A program made the translations under genes and the position numbers. From the NCBI GenBank assembly GCA_019279435.1, contig JAAALK010000080.1, positions 93,083,108 through 93,147,107 on the forward strand: a stretch of DNA of 64,000 nucleotides, written 5' to 3'. This DNA comes from Zizania palustris. Taxonomy: Eukaryota; Streptophyta; Magnoliopsida; Poales; Poaceae. The notes beneath the pieces are model-generated. The model ran no database searches, had not been told where the DNA came from, and saw only the letters and a program-made list of their open reading frames with translations. Positions 11,118-22,439 of this stretch are shown here, piece by piece. How positions within the stretch are numbered: position 1 is the first letter of the stretch; every line of letters begins with the position of its first letter.

Positions 11118-13182
11118 TGTTGGACCGGAAACGGCGACCAGAGGGGGGTGAATGGGAGCTTTTAAAATTTTGGGCTAAAAACTAGCCTTCGGTTTGGTTT
11201 TGTCTTCTGCGGAACAGGCTTCGAACACAACCTTCGAAGGTCTGGTTCAGAGGTACTTCGACAGCTCCGAACACAGGCTTCGCAGGAGTAAAAGTTCGAA
11301 GCCAAGAAGACTTCGCTCCACTAACAACCATAGAAGATCTACTCTGCTAAGTCAGTGCAGGCTCCGCACACAGGGTGCTTCGAGCACGCTTCGCACTTCA
11401 CCCTTCGCAAGAGTGGACAGCCCTCTGAGGACTTCGACCAAGTACTTGGCGGCAGCAGCTGGTGCTGTGCTTCGTACACGAAGGTCTACACGCACACAAA
11501 TAGACTTTGCTAAGAGCTTCGACACAAGAAGTAAAACGGGCCTCGATCAGGGCTTCGCTAGTAAGCTGTGAGGTCTAGCCTCAAGTTACACAGAGCGACA
11601 GCACGCTGAAAAACACACTTCGCACAAAGACAACCTTCGCCTAGACAGGCTTCGGTGCAGTACAACCAGCGAGGTATGTAACGCGAGCTCAAGCAAAAAG
11701 CACAAAGAAGCAGGGCTTCGCGGCTTGAACAAGGAACACAATAAATTGAACTCTGGATGAATACAGCGAGGTATGTGGATACAGGAGCTCAACAGTAAAT
11801 TCTCAAAGTGTTAAATGTTACCTACCGAGCCCCCATATTTATAGCCCACAGTTCACGCAAAGGAATTGACTACTTTACCCCTAGGGTTTACATTGGTTTT
11901 GTCTCTACAGAACTGAGGGGTACAAAAGGTAGTCAACTTTATTGGACGCTTCTCTGTCAGCCTTAGCAGAGGGAACAGCGCTAGCTTTTTGCAGAGCAGA
12001 CACTGTCAGACTTGCAGCCTTTGACCTTTCCGAAGCCCCCCTTCGCACGCGAGGGGTGCGGTAGCTTCGGTGAGAAGCCTTGAGCCAGATGGCCTTCGCT
12101 TCACCGAAGTCAGCCTTCGATACAGTGACGGTTTTGAGCCGAAGCCGTCAAAGCCCTTGGGCCTTCGCACCAACATCTCCGGAGTGGACCACCACGGCTT
12201 CGCAGCTTCACTCAGCTCGAATTCCGTCAGCCCGTGTACCGAAGCCATGCAGGCCGAAGCACCTCAAGTCAACCTCGCTCCGGAGCTAGCCTCGCTCCGA
12301 AGCCTTCCTCACTCCGAAGCCCCACCTTCGGAGTAGCACCCTTCGAAGTCCCTCCTTCGTCCAAGGCCTCCGCATGAAGCATTCCATGAGCACTTCGTCG
12401 CAGTGCCTCTCCCCGAGCACACTCCTCGACGAGCCTCACCCGGACCATGCCTTCGATGCGCCTCGACTTCTGAGACCTTCGTCGGGTACCTTCGAATGTC
12501 TCCCTCCGGAGCACACTTCGAACTCCTTGCCTCCGCAGAGGACTTGATCCACCCAACTCCGAAGTCACTCCATCCGAAGTACCTTCGAAGTGCCTCACCT
12601 CCGAGGACTTTGCCTCGGAGTACCTTCACCCGGAGACACGCTCCGCACTTTCTGCCTTCACCTGGCGCAACTCGACCCGAGGACCGACCCAGACCCCCTT
12701 CGCAGCCACCGTGACGGAGCTCCCCGCTCCCTTGGCATCAAGCCTCCCGCTTGACCCAGGTTCACCTGCCGCGAACCTGTCTGTCGCCTCCGAAGTCCCT
12801 GCGCACCACCGACAAAGAGACAAGTGTTTCCAGTACTCCAGAGACCTCTCCGGGTTAGCAACCTCCGGTACACACTCCGGTGTACCGCCCAAAGTACCGA
12901 AGCCATCGGTACACACCCAGTCATCGTGTACTGTCAGACCCCTCCGACAGGCACACTCCGCTGCAACAGCTGCAGCAAGCAAACCACCGAACATACTTCG
13001 GTGAAACCACCTCCGAACACCCTTCGGAGGTACAACCTCCGAAACCCCTCCGGAGGTATCCTCCTCCGAACACCTTCGGAGGTACAACCTCCGAACCCCC
13101 TTCGGAGGTACCCTTCGAACAGAGGATAAAAATCCTGTCAATCACTCATCACAAAACACCGAAACCAACCCTTGGTTTCTCA
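11118..13182 (-). repeat. 3' LTR of element I (2065 bp)
   Basis: It pairs with 20077-22141. A minus-strand TATAAATA lies at 11836-11843. Open frames on the plus strand inside it (for example 12070-12714) are also present in the other LTR but show no recognisable domain. I regard them as by-products of the GC- and TTCG-rich composition. Confidence 0.93.
13005..13125. repeat. Palindromic repeat cluster in U3 of element I
   Basis: At least five units built on CCTTCGGAGG or CCTCCGGAGG alternate with CAACCTCCGAA within about 120 bp, near the start of U3. Each unit is a near-perfect inverted repeat. Sirevirus LTRs are known for palindrome clusters upstream of the TATA box. The cluster recurs at about 21965-22085 in the other LTR. 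Confidence 0.8.
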
Positions 13183-13500
13183 ATCTCCCCCTTGATGAGT
13201 GCATTGACAACCAAATCCAAGTTCAAGAAAATTTAAAAATTTTCAGCACACAAGTGACCATAAAAACTCAGAAAAGAGCCAAATCATGTCACTTGACAGA
13301 AGAATTTTCCTCCCCCTTTCTCACAAGAGTAAACAGCCCCTTTGGCAATAAAAACTCCCCCTGAGTTAAATTTTCCCTTTGGCAACAAGGAACCTTCTCC
13401 CCCTTTATGGCAAATTTTCTCCCCCTTTGGAAATTATACCCCTTGCGGCAGAGAACGAAGTAAGTCTCTCCCCCTTGAGGAATTTCTCCCCCTTTGGCAA
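13183..13500 (-). other. PPT of element I plus repeated PPT-like tracts
   Basis: The minus strand reads AAGGGGGAGAT directly before the 3' LTR (13183-13193). Further AAGGGGGAG-like tracts lie near 13311-13320, 13354-13362, 13395-13410, 13416-13430, 13466-13480 and 13483-13498. Multiple PPT-like motifs upstream of the 3' LTR are a recognised Sirevirus signature. Confidence 0.85.
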
Positions 13501-14383
13501 TGCAAGCATCAAGGAGCATGTAAAAGATGCAAAGCTTCGAAATGAGCAGAATTGCAAGGACATATGAAGCAAAAATATGCCAACATTAATACCAAGGATC
13601 ATGGGCTCAGCTCAATTTAACATTCTCTAAAAACATGATGAAGCATGTGATTTGATCATTTTTGAAATAAAAGCATCACCACTTAGTCAAGGAAACTAGA
13701 CAAGAAGGAGCAGGGACTGCGCAAAGCTAGTCAAATTCTACTCTAGACAGACAAGTCCAGTTCAAATGGAGCATGAAAAGCAAACTTGATAATCAATGAA
13801 TTTTTTTGTTGTTCTTTTCTTAGTGCCAGGGGTTATTTGATTGTCCACCTTATACTTTCCAATCAGGCCAAGCCTAGGCATGAAAACCATAAGAAGCTTA
13901 AGGCAATGATTTTGGCATACACTACACTATTCCAGTTCAGACCAATGTGCAATGGTAAGCAGTCTAGAATAGGGTAGTGCGACAAACAAACCCACCTGGA
14001 TCTTTTAACTTGAAGCATGCAAATCATGGAATTTTTTATTTTAACTAAGTGAACCAAATGTTTGGCACTTTATGAATAACCATGAAAATGAAGAACAATT
14101 TTTTTTAAGTTGCAATTTTTAGCATCCAAAGAAATGTGTCTTGCTATCAAGCAGATAAAAGATAGCTAAAGCAGTCCTGCCTAAACATGCTAGATTCAAG
14201 ACTAAGCAGTGAGCACAATTTGATGTTGAAAAGAAAACATCATGCACATGAATGTTTCAGATGAATTAAAAAGAGCTGAGCTGTCATGATTTCATGAATT
14301 ATAATCAGGCATATAAGTGCAAAATATGTAAATGCAATTTCAACACAATTAGCAAATGCACATCCATCTAAAACTGCTCCCCC
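13501..14383 (-). other. 3' untranslated region of element I
   Basis: This AT-rich stretch between the repeated PPTs and the end of pol has no credible reading frame. One more PPT-like tract (CTCCCCCTC on the plus strand) is near 14373. I see nothing else in it. Confidence 0.7.
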
Positions 14384-17300
14384 TCACAAAATGTCGTAAG
14401 GGTGACAAATACCAAGTTCCCCACGCAAGTAAGCAAATCGAGAAGCATCGAGGGGTTTTGTGAAAATGTCGGCAAGCTGGTGTTGGGTATCAACATATTG
14501 AAGTTCAATATCACCCTTCTCATTGTGATCTCTGAGAAAATGATATCTCACATCAATGTGTTTGGTTCTGGAGTGCTGAACCGGGTTGTTTGCAATACAA
14601 ATAGCACTAGTGTTATCACAGAAAAGTGGAAAACTCTTGTAATCTAACCCGAAATCCCGCAAAGTGGAAACCATCCACAAAATCTGAGAGCAACAGCTAG
14701 CTGCAGCAACATATTCGGCCTCAGCCGTCGATTGTGCAACACTAGACTATTTGCGGGAAGACCAGCAAACCAGAGAAGTACCCAGAAAATGACAAGTACC
14801 AGAGGTACTCTTCCTATCAATTCTACACCCAGCAAAATCCGCATCGGAATAACCTCGAAGACATAAAGATGAAGATGATGAATACCATATGCCAAATTCA
14901 AGGGTGTGCTTGAGATACCTTAAGATGCGCTTTACCGCTTGGCGGTGCGAAGCTCGTGGTGAAGCCTGAAAACGAGCGCACAGACACACTGCGAAGTGTA
15001 TGTCCGGCCTCGTGGCAGTCAAGTAGAGGAGGGAGCCGATCATGCTTCGGAACTCCTTCTGATCTACGGCTTCTCCATCTTTGTCAGGGTCCAATGCTAC
15101 AGATGTAGCCATTGGAGTGGCGAGGGGCTTCGCATCGGTCATGTCGAACTTCTTGAGCAGGTCCTTGGTGTACTTCGTCTGGTGGACGAAAGTACCTTGT
15201 TTGCTTTGCTTGATTTGCAAACCAAGGAAAAAAGTGAGTTCACCCATCATTGACATTTCAAATTCCCTGCTCATGGTATCTGTAAACTCGGCAACCAAAG
15301 CATGAGAAGAGCCACCGAAGATGATATCATCCACATAAATCTGAACCAGAAGGAAATCTTTGCCATGCTTGAGAGTAAACAAAGTTTTATCAACAGAGCC
15401 CATCAAATACCCTCGCTCAAGCAGAAAGGACTTAAGTCTATCATACCAAGCCCGAGGGGCCTACTTGAGTCCATAAAGAGCCTTATGAAGTTTAAGGACT
15501 TTATGTGGGTACTTGAGGTTTTCAAAACCAGGGGTTGTTTTACATAAACATCTTCACCTATGAAGCCATTAAGAAAAGCACTTTTGACATCCATTTGATA
15601 GAGTTTGAATCCCCGAGATGTCGCAAAGGCAAGCAAAATCCTAATGGCCTCAAGGCGAGCAACAGGTGCAAAAGTTTCAGTAAAATCAATCCCTTCTAGT
15701 TGAGAAAAACCCTGAGCTACAAGTCTAGCCTTGTTTCTAACTATAGTCCCATCCTCCCCTTGTTTGTTTTTAAAAATCCATTTTGTTCCAATGAAATGAA
15801 CATTAGGTGGAGGATCAACTAAAGTCCAGACTTGGTTTCTCTCAAAATTTTCAAGTTCCTCATGCATGGCATTGATCCAACTAGAATCAGAAAGTGCATG
15901 ACTAACATCTAAGGGCTCGAAAGAAGCAACAAAAGCAGAATTAGTGAAATGAGCATGTGAACGAGTTACCCTTTGATCAAGCTCACCAATGATCTGCTCG
16001 GGAGGGTGCATCCTTTGAACATGATGAGGAGCCTCGCGGCGGGATGCAGTCTCCCCCTCAACTTGTGCGTTGGAATGGTCCAAGATGACCGATGTTGAGG
16101 TACTCGCTTCGGGACCTCGTGCCGAAGTGGTTGAAGCGGGGTCAGCTTCGGGGGTTGATGTCGAGGGTAGTAAGGGTTCATCCTCGAATTCTCCGGGATC
16201 TTCTTCTTCGAATAAAGTCTGTTCCATGTCGTGTTCATTTGCCTGTTCTAAAGCAGAACTAACAGAGGGGGTTGATTCATCAAAAGTCACGTCACATGAC
16301 TCGATGACAGTGTTAGTCTCTAAATTATAAACACGATAAGAATGACCATGTGTTGTGTAACCCAAAAAGATCCCGTCAGAAGATCGCGACTCAAATTTAT
16401 CCAAGTTACCACGTTTTAGGATAAAGCAGCGACAGCCAAAAACTCGAAGATGAGTAACCTTGGGATGTCTCCCAAAACAAAGCTCATAAGATGTCAAGTT
16501 TAAAATTGAGCGCAACAAGATTCGGTTTGAGATGTAACAAGCAGTGTTCATGGCCTCAGCCCAGAATTTTCTAGGAGTCCTATGCTCATCAAGCATCATC
16601 CTAGCCATCTCAACCAAAGTGCGGTTCTTCCTCTCAACAACACCGTTCTGTTGAGGAACCCGCGGAGCAGAGAATTGATGTTCTATGCCATGGTCCATGC
16701 AAAAGTCAACAAAGAGACTATTTTTGAACTCAGTGCCATTATCACTTCGAATGAATTTCAATGCACCAGGGAGTTCAGTAAAAAGTCTCAAAGCCAAGCT
16801 CCGAAAGTGTGAAAACACTTCATCCTTGCTGGCAAGAAAGAAGACCCAAGAGTAGCGAGAGAAATCGTCGACCATAACTAATACATACCACTTGCCGCCT
16901 AAAGAACTAACCCGAGAAGGACCTATAGTGTCCATATGGAGAAGTTCTCCGGGTTGTTCAGTCATCACTGTGGTGACTTGCGAATGCGAAGCAGCAATCA
17001 TTTTTCCATGTCGACAAGGAGCGGAAACTAAATTCTTCTCAAACATGAGCTTGGGCAATCCTCGGATCAGGCCTAGGGCGCTCAGATGAGCGAGCAACTC
17101 AAAGCTCATATGCCCTAGTCTCCTATGCCACTTCCAAAGCTCAGAAGTTGAATGTGCAACAAGGCAGTGAGAAGAACCAAACGACTCTGAAAAATCAGCT
17201 CCAAAAACTCTCCCAACTCTAAAGATCTTACACACCACAACGCCATCCGAATTGAGCACTTGCGAAGTATCACGATGGAATCGCCCTTCGAAGCCCTCAT

Positions 17301-17535
17301 CAAGCAACTGAGATACAGACAGCAAATTGTATCCCAGGTTTTCAACCAAAGCAACATCTTTGAGAGTGAAATTCGAGTTAATTCTTACCACACCTTTACC
17401 TTTCACTCTACTCCTTCGATTGTTTCCGAAGGTGATATGTTCCCTTTGCTTGGTTGTGGTGAGGCTGGAGAACCAAGCTGCATCTCCGGTCATGTGGTGC
17501 AAACAACCGGAGTCCATGATCCACGTGCCCTCCAA
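14384..17535 (-). pseudogene. pol: Element I pol (protease, integrase, RT, RNase H), broken
   Basis: Read leftwards: aspartic protease (WIMDSGC...HMTGD) at the start; the GAG-pre-integrase zinc region (HRRLGH, then SAPC where CAPC is usual); the integrase core with DTIGP, RSDNGTEFKN and PQQNGVVERKNR; copia RT with KARLVAQGFSQ, YQMDVKSAFLNG and catalytic YVDD near 15320; and RNase H ending near 14384 (STAEAEYVAAA, NPVQHSRTKHIDVRYHFLRD). Breaks: one base appears missing in a C run near 15535, TAG stops occur near 15460 and 14747, and the frame from gag to pol is not continuous. It formerly produced all enzymes for reverse transcription and integration. The changes look like ordinary post-insertion decay. 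Confidence 0.9.
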
Positions 17536-17888
17536 GCCTCGATCTGTCGCCTACACACGATAAGAATATCTCGATCGCTCAGTGCTGGGGTGAGTGAAAT
17601 AATGACGAGGCATCCAGCACTGAGTGACACGAGTAGTAGGCGCAGTAAAAGTAGACTGTCTACGCACAGGAAAATCGAAATGATGCAAAGTGTGAGGTCT
17701 ACCTACATGCTGTGAACGAACAACATGTCGAGGTCTCCTACTCTGACGAGGTACAAAACTACTCGCCCGGGGTCTACCACCATATGGAACATGGTGAACA
17801 CCTCGATGAGTAAAACCTCTCCGAGAAGCACGAGGAGCCTCAAAAGCAGGACGATAGTAAACTCAGACTCATGCATACCTAAAGATGG
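17536..17888 (-). pseudogene. Gag-pol junction of element I, frame lost
   Basis: Arg/Pro/His-rich reading continues in pieces between the Gag stop and the protease, but with stops and at least one frame change. In an intact relative this would be the Gag C-terminus leading into protease. Confidence 0.55.
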
Positions 17889-20012
17889 TTAATGCATGTC
17901 CTGGTAACTCATCGCCTGTGCGCGTCGCTCATCCTTGATGCGACGAAAACAGAAACCAACCAAATGACCCGCCCGCTGACAGTAAGAACAGTGAAACACT
18001 CTCCGGGGGGCACTCTCATGGGTCATAGGAGCAACTCTCACAGGCTCCTTGGGCTTCTTCTGTGTGGTTTTCTTGGGAGGATTTTTCTTGACAGGAAGTG
18101 GGGTTTTCTTTGGTGGATGGGTAGGCTTTTTGGCTGATGGGGTGTCTAACAGAGCTCTCTCTTTCTCTAGGGTAGTGGGAGAGGTGAAAACAGTTTTGGT
18201 CTTACTATCTGAAGGTATCCTCTCAAAACCCAAACCTAGAGCTACCCCTGCTCTGTCAGCACACAACTTGGTCTTCGCCAAGAGCAAATCCATCCTACCC
18301 TTTCCCTCAGTGCATTTATTAACCACAGAAAGAAGGTATTCATTTTCAGACATGAGGTTTTTAGCTCGCTCTCTAACAGTGCCTAGCTGGTCCTTAAGGG
18401 TGATGCAAGTGTCACACACAGGCTGCACATCCTTAGAACTACCGGCCCTCTCCAATCTAGCCTCTAAATCATGAACATGCTTATCACGTAAATTAATGCT
18501 TTCGCGTAATAAAGAGCAGTTCATGCAATCAATAACATCATGAGGTCTAGAATCCACCTCCAAAAGTTGCTTCTGTGCAGTCTCAAGCTCAGAAAGAGTT
18601 TGAGCATGAACAGAACGCAACTGAGCAAGCTCACTCATGACAACAGAACAGGACTCACATTCAGCATCATTAAACTTAGACTTAAGCATGGCATATTCAG
18701 TAGAAACAGATTCTAGCCTAAGTCTAAGGTCTTTTCTTTCTCTAGCGGCTTGCACAAGTAATCTATCCTGACCAAGCACTACTTCATTCAGCTCATCTAA
18801 TTTAATTAGTAGCTGGTCAGATGATAGTGTTACCTCAGATGAGTCAAGCTCATCGCCGCTGTGATCGCTGTCGGCCATGAAGCAAAGGCCGGTGAAGTCT
18901 CGTCCCTTCTTGTCCTTCTTGTCCTCCTTCCTTGGGGACTCCTCCTCCTCAGAGCTCGACTCCTCAGTTGAGGACGTGTCGATGTCGCTGAGAGCAGCAA
19001 CAAAGGCTCTGGAAGCGGCCTTGGCTACTTTCTTAGCCATCTTGCCACGCTTGCCCTTCACAAAAGGCTTCCTCTCCTTTTTGTGGTATTTGGGGCGCTC
19101 ACTCTCATCTCTCTTCTTGAGTTTTGGGCAATTGGCCTTAATGTGAGAGGTGTCGCCACATTCATAGCAACCACTAAAACCACTTCTCCTCTGATCCCGT
19201 CTCTCATGATGAAAGCGGGTGAACCTCCGGGCAATGAGAGCAAGCTCATCATCATCTAGAGTGTCCACCTGCTCCTTTGTGACGGAGACCAGGGAGGACA
19301 AAGCAAAACCATCTGCAAGAACACAAGTGCCAGATGTGCTTGGTTCTGCAGTGGTGCCATGGCTAGTGCTAGAAACCAATGCCAATGGCTGTGGCAAAGA
19401 GATTCTGTGCACAGTAAGAGATGCCTTGGCAATCTCTGTGGACTTCAGCTTGCTAAAGAGTTCATCACAGGTCAATGTGTCATAACCTGCAGACTCCTCA
19501 ATGCTGGATATCTTCACCTCCCATATGCTACGGTCAAGAGCATAGAGAAGCTTGATAACCCTATCGTGATCATTGTAAGCAAGCGTCCCGTTGGATCGCA
19601 AGTTACTCACTATAGCATCAAAGCGCGAAAACATGGCATCTATAGATTCACCAGGTGCCTGCACAAACAGCTCATACTGTTGATTGTATGTGCTTTGGCG
19701 CCTGGCCTTGATCTGAGTACAGCCCTCATGAAAAATAGTGAGTGTTGTCCAAATCTCCCTAGCAGTCCTAAGGTGCTGCACCCTATCGAACTCACTCCGG
19801 CTCAAACCAATGAACAGTATATTCCTAGCCTTGGAGTTGGCATTATACTGATCTTTTTCTGTTTGAGTGGTGCGAGTATCAGGGATGGAGTATTGTGAGT
19901 CCACAATCTCCCAAATTGCATTTCCTTGGCTTAACAAGTAAGCCTCCATGCGCACCTTCCAGTATGCAAAATCAGTCCCATCGAACAGAGGAATTTTACT
20001 GCCTCTATCCAT
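17889..20012 (-). CDS. gag: Element I Gag (707 aa), open
   Basis: This is the structural protein of the virus-like particle. The ATG at 20012 lies shortly after the PBS and starts MDRGSKIPLFDGTDF. The N-terminal third is copia-type Gag (YWKVRMEAYLLSQG, REIWTTL). The first CCHC knuckle (CYECGDTSHIKANC) is at 19128-19169. Lys-rich and acidic stretches and a long coiled coil (about residues 390-600, with repeated Cys-x2-Cys pairs) follow. A second knuckle (CSYCQRAGHLVGFC) is at 17949-17990. The frame ends YQDMH at a stop. Sirevirus Gags with such coils are reported to bind dynein-light-chain-like proteins; whether this one does is unknown. The size is large for a copia Gag. Confidence 0.9.
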   Translation of the reverse strand: MDRGSKIPLFDGTDFAYWKVRMEAYLLSQGNAIWEIVDSQYSIPDTRTTQTEKDQYNANSKARNILFIGLSRSEFDRVQHLRTAREIWTTLTIFHEGCTQIKARRQSTYNQQYELFVQAPGESIDAMFSRFDAIVSNLRSNGTLAYNDHDRVIKLLYALDRSIWEVKISSIEESAGYDTLTCDELFSKLKSTEIAKASLTVHRISLPQPLALVSSTSHGTTAEPSTSGTCVLADGFALSSLVSVTKEQVDTLDDDELALIARRFTRFHHERRDQRRSGFSGCYECGDTSHIKANCPKLKKRDESERPKYHKKERKPFVKGKRGKMAKKVAKAASRAFVAALSDIDTSSTEESSSEEEESPRKEDKKDKKGRDFTGLCFMADSDHSGDELDSSEVTLSSDQLLIKLDELNEVVLGQDRLLVQAARERKDLRLRLESVSTEYAMLKSKFNDAECESCSVVMSELAQLRSVHAQTLSELETAQKQLLEVDSRPHDVIDCMNCSLLRESINLRDKHVHDLEARLERAGSSKDVQPVCDTCITLKDQLGTVRERAKNLMSENEYLLSVVNKCTEGKGRMDLLLAKTKLCADRAGVALGLGFERIPSDSKTKTVFTSPTTLEKERALLDTPSAKKPTHPPKKTPLPVKKNPPKKTTQKKPKEPVRVAPMTHESAPRRVFHCSYCQRAGHLVGFCFRRIKDERRAQAMSYQDMH

Positions 20013-20062
20013 GTCGCCAACAGATCACAAAACCGGTTAAGGTCAACTGGTGATCTTAACCG

Positions 20063-20074
20063 GCTCTGATACCA
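20063..20074 (-). other. PBS of element I (initiator Met-tRNA)
   Basis: The minus strand reads TGGTATCAGAGC two bases inside the 5' LTR. Confidence 0.93.
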
Positions 20075-20076
20075 AT

Positions 20077-22141
20077 TGTTGGACCGGAAACGGCGACCAG
20101 AGGGGGGGTGAATGGGAGCTTTTAAAATTTCGGGCTAAAAACTAGCCTTCGGTTTGGTTCTGTCTTCTGCGGAACAGGCTTCGAACACAACCTTCGAAGG
20201 TCTGGTTCGGAGGTACTTCGACAGCTCCGAACACAGGCTTCGCAGGAGCAAAAGTTCGAAGCCAAGAAGACTTCGCTCCACTAACAACCCTAGAAGATCT
20301 ACTCTGCTAAGTCAGTGCAGGCTCCGCACACAGGGTGCTTCGAGCACGCTTCGCACTTCACCCTTCGCAAGAGTGGACAGCCCTCTAAGGACTTCGACCA
20401 AGTACTTGGCGGCAGCAGCTGGTGCTGTGCTTCGTACACGAAGGTCTACATGCACACAAACAGACTTCGCTAAGAGCTTCGACACAAGAAGTAAAATGGG
20501 CCTCGATCAGGGCTTCGCTAGTAAGCTGTGAGGTCTAGCCTCAAGTTACACAGAGCGACAGCACGCTGAAAAACAGACTTCGCACAAAGACAACCTTCGC
20601 CTAGACAGGCTTTGGTGCACTACAACCAGCGAGGTATGTAACGCGAGCTCAAGCAAAAAGCACAAAGAAGCAGGGCTTCGCCGCTTGAACAAGGAACACA
20701 ATAAATTGAACTCTGGATGAATACAGCGAGGTATGTGGCTACAGGAGCTCAACAGTAAATGCTCAAAGTGTTAAATGTTACCTACCGAGCCCCCATATTT
20801 ATAGCCCACGGTTCACCCAAAGGAATTGACTACTTTACCCCTAGGGTTTACATTGGTTTTGTCTCTACAGAACTGAGGGGTACAAAAGGTAGTCAACTTT
20901 ATTGGAGGCTTCTCTGTCAGCCTTAGTAGAGGGAACAGCGCTAGCTTTTTGCAGAGCAGACACTGTCAGACTTGCAGTCTTTGACCTTTCCGAAGTCCCC
21001 CTTCACACGCGAGGGGTGCGGTAGCTTCGGTGAGAAGCCTTGAGCCAGATGGCCTTCGCTTCACCGAAGTCAGCCTTCGATACAGTGACGGTTTTGAGCC
21101 AAAGCCGTCAAAGCCCTTGGGCCTTCGCACCAACATCTCCGGAGTGGACCACCACGGCTTCGCAGCTTCACTCAGCTCGAATTCCGTCAGCCCGTGTACC
21201 GAAGCCATGCAGGCCGAAGCACCTCAAGTCAACCTCGCTCCGGAGCTAGCCTCGCTCCGAAGCCTTCCTCACTCCGAAGCCCCACCTTCGGAGTACCACC
21301 CTTCGAAGTCTCTCCTTCGTCCAAGGCCTCCGCATGAAGCATTCCATGAGCACTTCGTCGCAGTGCCTCTCCCCGAGCACACTCCTCGACGAGCCTCACC
21401 CGGACCATGCCTTCGATGCGCCTCGACTTCTGAGACCTTCGTCGGTTACCTTCGAATGTCTCCCTTCGGAGCACACTTCGAACTCCTTGCCTCCGCAGAG
21501 GACTTGATCCACCCAACTCCGAAGTCACTCCATCCGGAGTACCTTCGAAGTGCCTCACCTCCGAGGACTGTGCCTCGGAGTACCTTCACCCGGAGCCACG
21601 CTCCGCACTTTCTGCCTTCACCTGGCGCACCTCGACCCGAGGACCGACCCAGACCCCCTTCGCAGCCACCGTGACGGAGCTCCCCGCTCCCCTGGCATCA
21701 AGCCTCCCGCTTGACCCAGGTTCACCTGCCGCGAACCTGTCCGTCGCCTCCGAAGTCCCTGCGCACCACCGACAAACAGACAAGTGTTTCCAGTACTCCG
21801 GAGACCTCTCCGGGTTAGCAACCTCCGGTACACACTCCGGTGTACCGCCCAAAGTACCGAAGCCATCGGTACACACCCAGTCATCATGTACTGTCGGACC
21901 CCTCCGACAGGCACACTCCGCTGCAATAGCTGCAGCAAGCAAACCACCGAACATACTTCGGTGAAACCACCTCCGAACACCCTTCGGAGGTACAACCTCC
22001 GAAACCCCTCCGGAGGTATCCTCCTCCGAACACCTTCAGAGGTACAACCTCTGAACCCCTTCGGAGGTACCCTTCGAACAGAGGGTAAAATCCCTGTCAA
22101 TCACTCATCACAAAACACCGAAACCAACCCTTGGTTTCTCA
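20077..22141 (-). repeat. 5' LTR of element I (2065 bp)
   Basis: It pairs with 11118-13182. The minus-strand TATAAATA at 20795-20802 is the likely start of the element transcript. Confidence 0.93.
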
Positions 22142-22146
22142 GCCTC
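22142..22146. other. Right TSD of element I (GCCTC)
   Basis: Perfect match to 11113-11117. Confidence 0.95.
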
Positions 22147-22434
22147 GGAGATGGTTCGGCTCCGCGCGGATCTCAAGGCTTCAAAGGACGCCGAGGCTTG
22201 GCAGGCGAAGGAGAACGCTTCACTCCGAGGACGGGCTCAGAAGCTCGAAAACTTCGTCGTGGACAACCTTGGCGAAGCCACTCAGAGCCTGACCGACGTC
22301 CTTGAGCAAATAGGGACCGAATGTCGAGCTCCGGACTTCAGCGACCAGGACCCAATTGGGGACCGCGTCGATTTCTTGAAGACGGTGGCTTCGACGGCGG
22401 AGCAATCACTGAAGGGCTTCACCCTCATGGCCGG
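22147..22434 (+). CDS. Antisense gene of B, exon 4 second piece (coiled coil)
   Basis: The reading resumes in the same frame after element I (MVRLRADLKASKDAEAWQAK, then SLRGRAQKLENFV). It aligns with the coil and the EYFG/LPS region of D exon 4. It ends at the insertion point of solo LTR J. Confidence 0.8.
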
Positions 22435-22439
22435 CCGAG
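22435..22439. other. Left TSD of solo LTR J (CCGAG)
   Basis: Identical to 24433-24437. Confidence 0.93.

Larger units (their letters stand above)
11118..22141 (-). mobile_element. Element I: complete Sirevirus-type Ty1/copia retrotransposon (11.0 kb)
   Basis: Two 2065-bp LTRs (TGTTGGACC to GGTTTCTCA), a perfect 5-bp TSD, a Met-tRNA PBS and a PPT delimit the element. Gag precedes PR-INT-RT-RNase H on the minus strand, the copia order. Very long LTRs, a large Gag with coiled coil, and a run of repeated PPT-like tracts next to the 3' LTR are Sirevirus features. The LTRs differ at roughly 45 positions by eye (about 2%). Gag is open but pol carries stops and frameshifts, so the element is not autonomous now. 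Confidence 0.93.

Noticed and set aside
12070..12714. Plus-strand frames inside the LTRs of I
   Set aside because: They are present in both LTR copies but with substitutions and stop differences and no recognisable domain; a composition effect is more likely.
18049..19146. Plus-strand frames within gag of I
   Set aside because: They are antisense shadows of a well-supported Gag frame.
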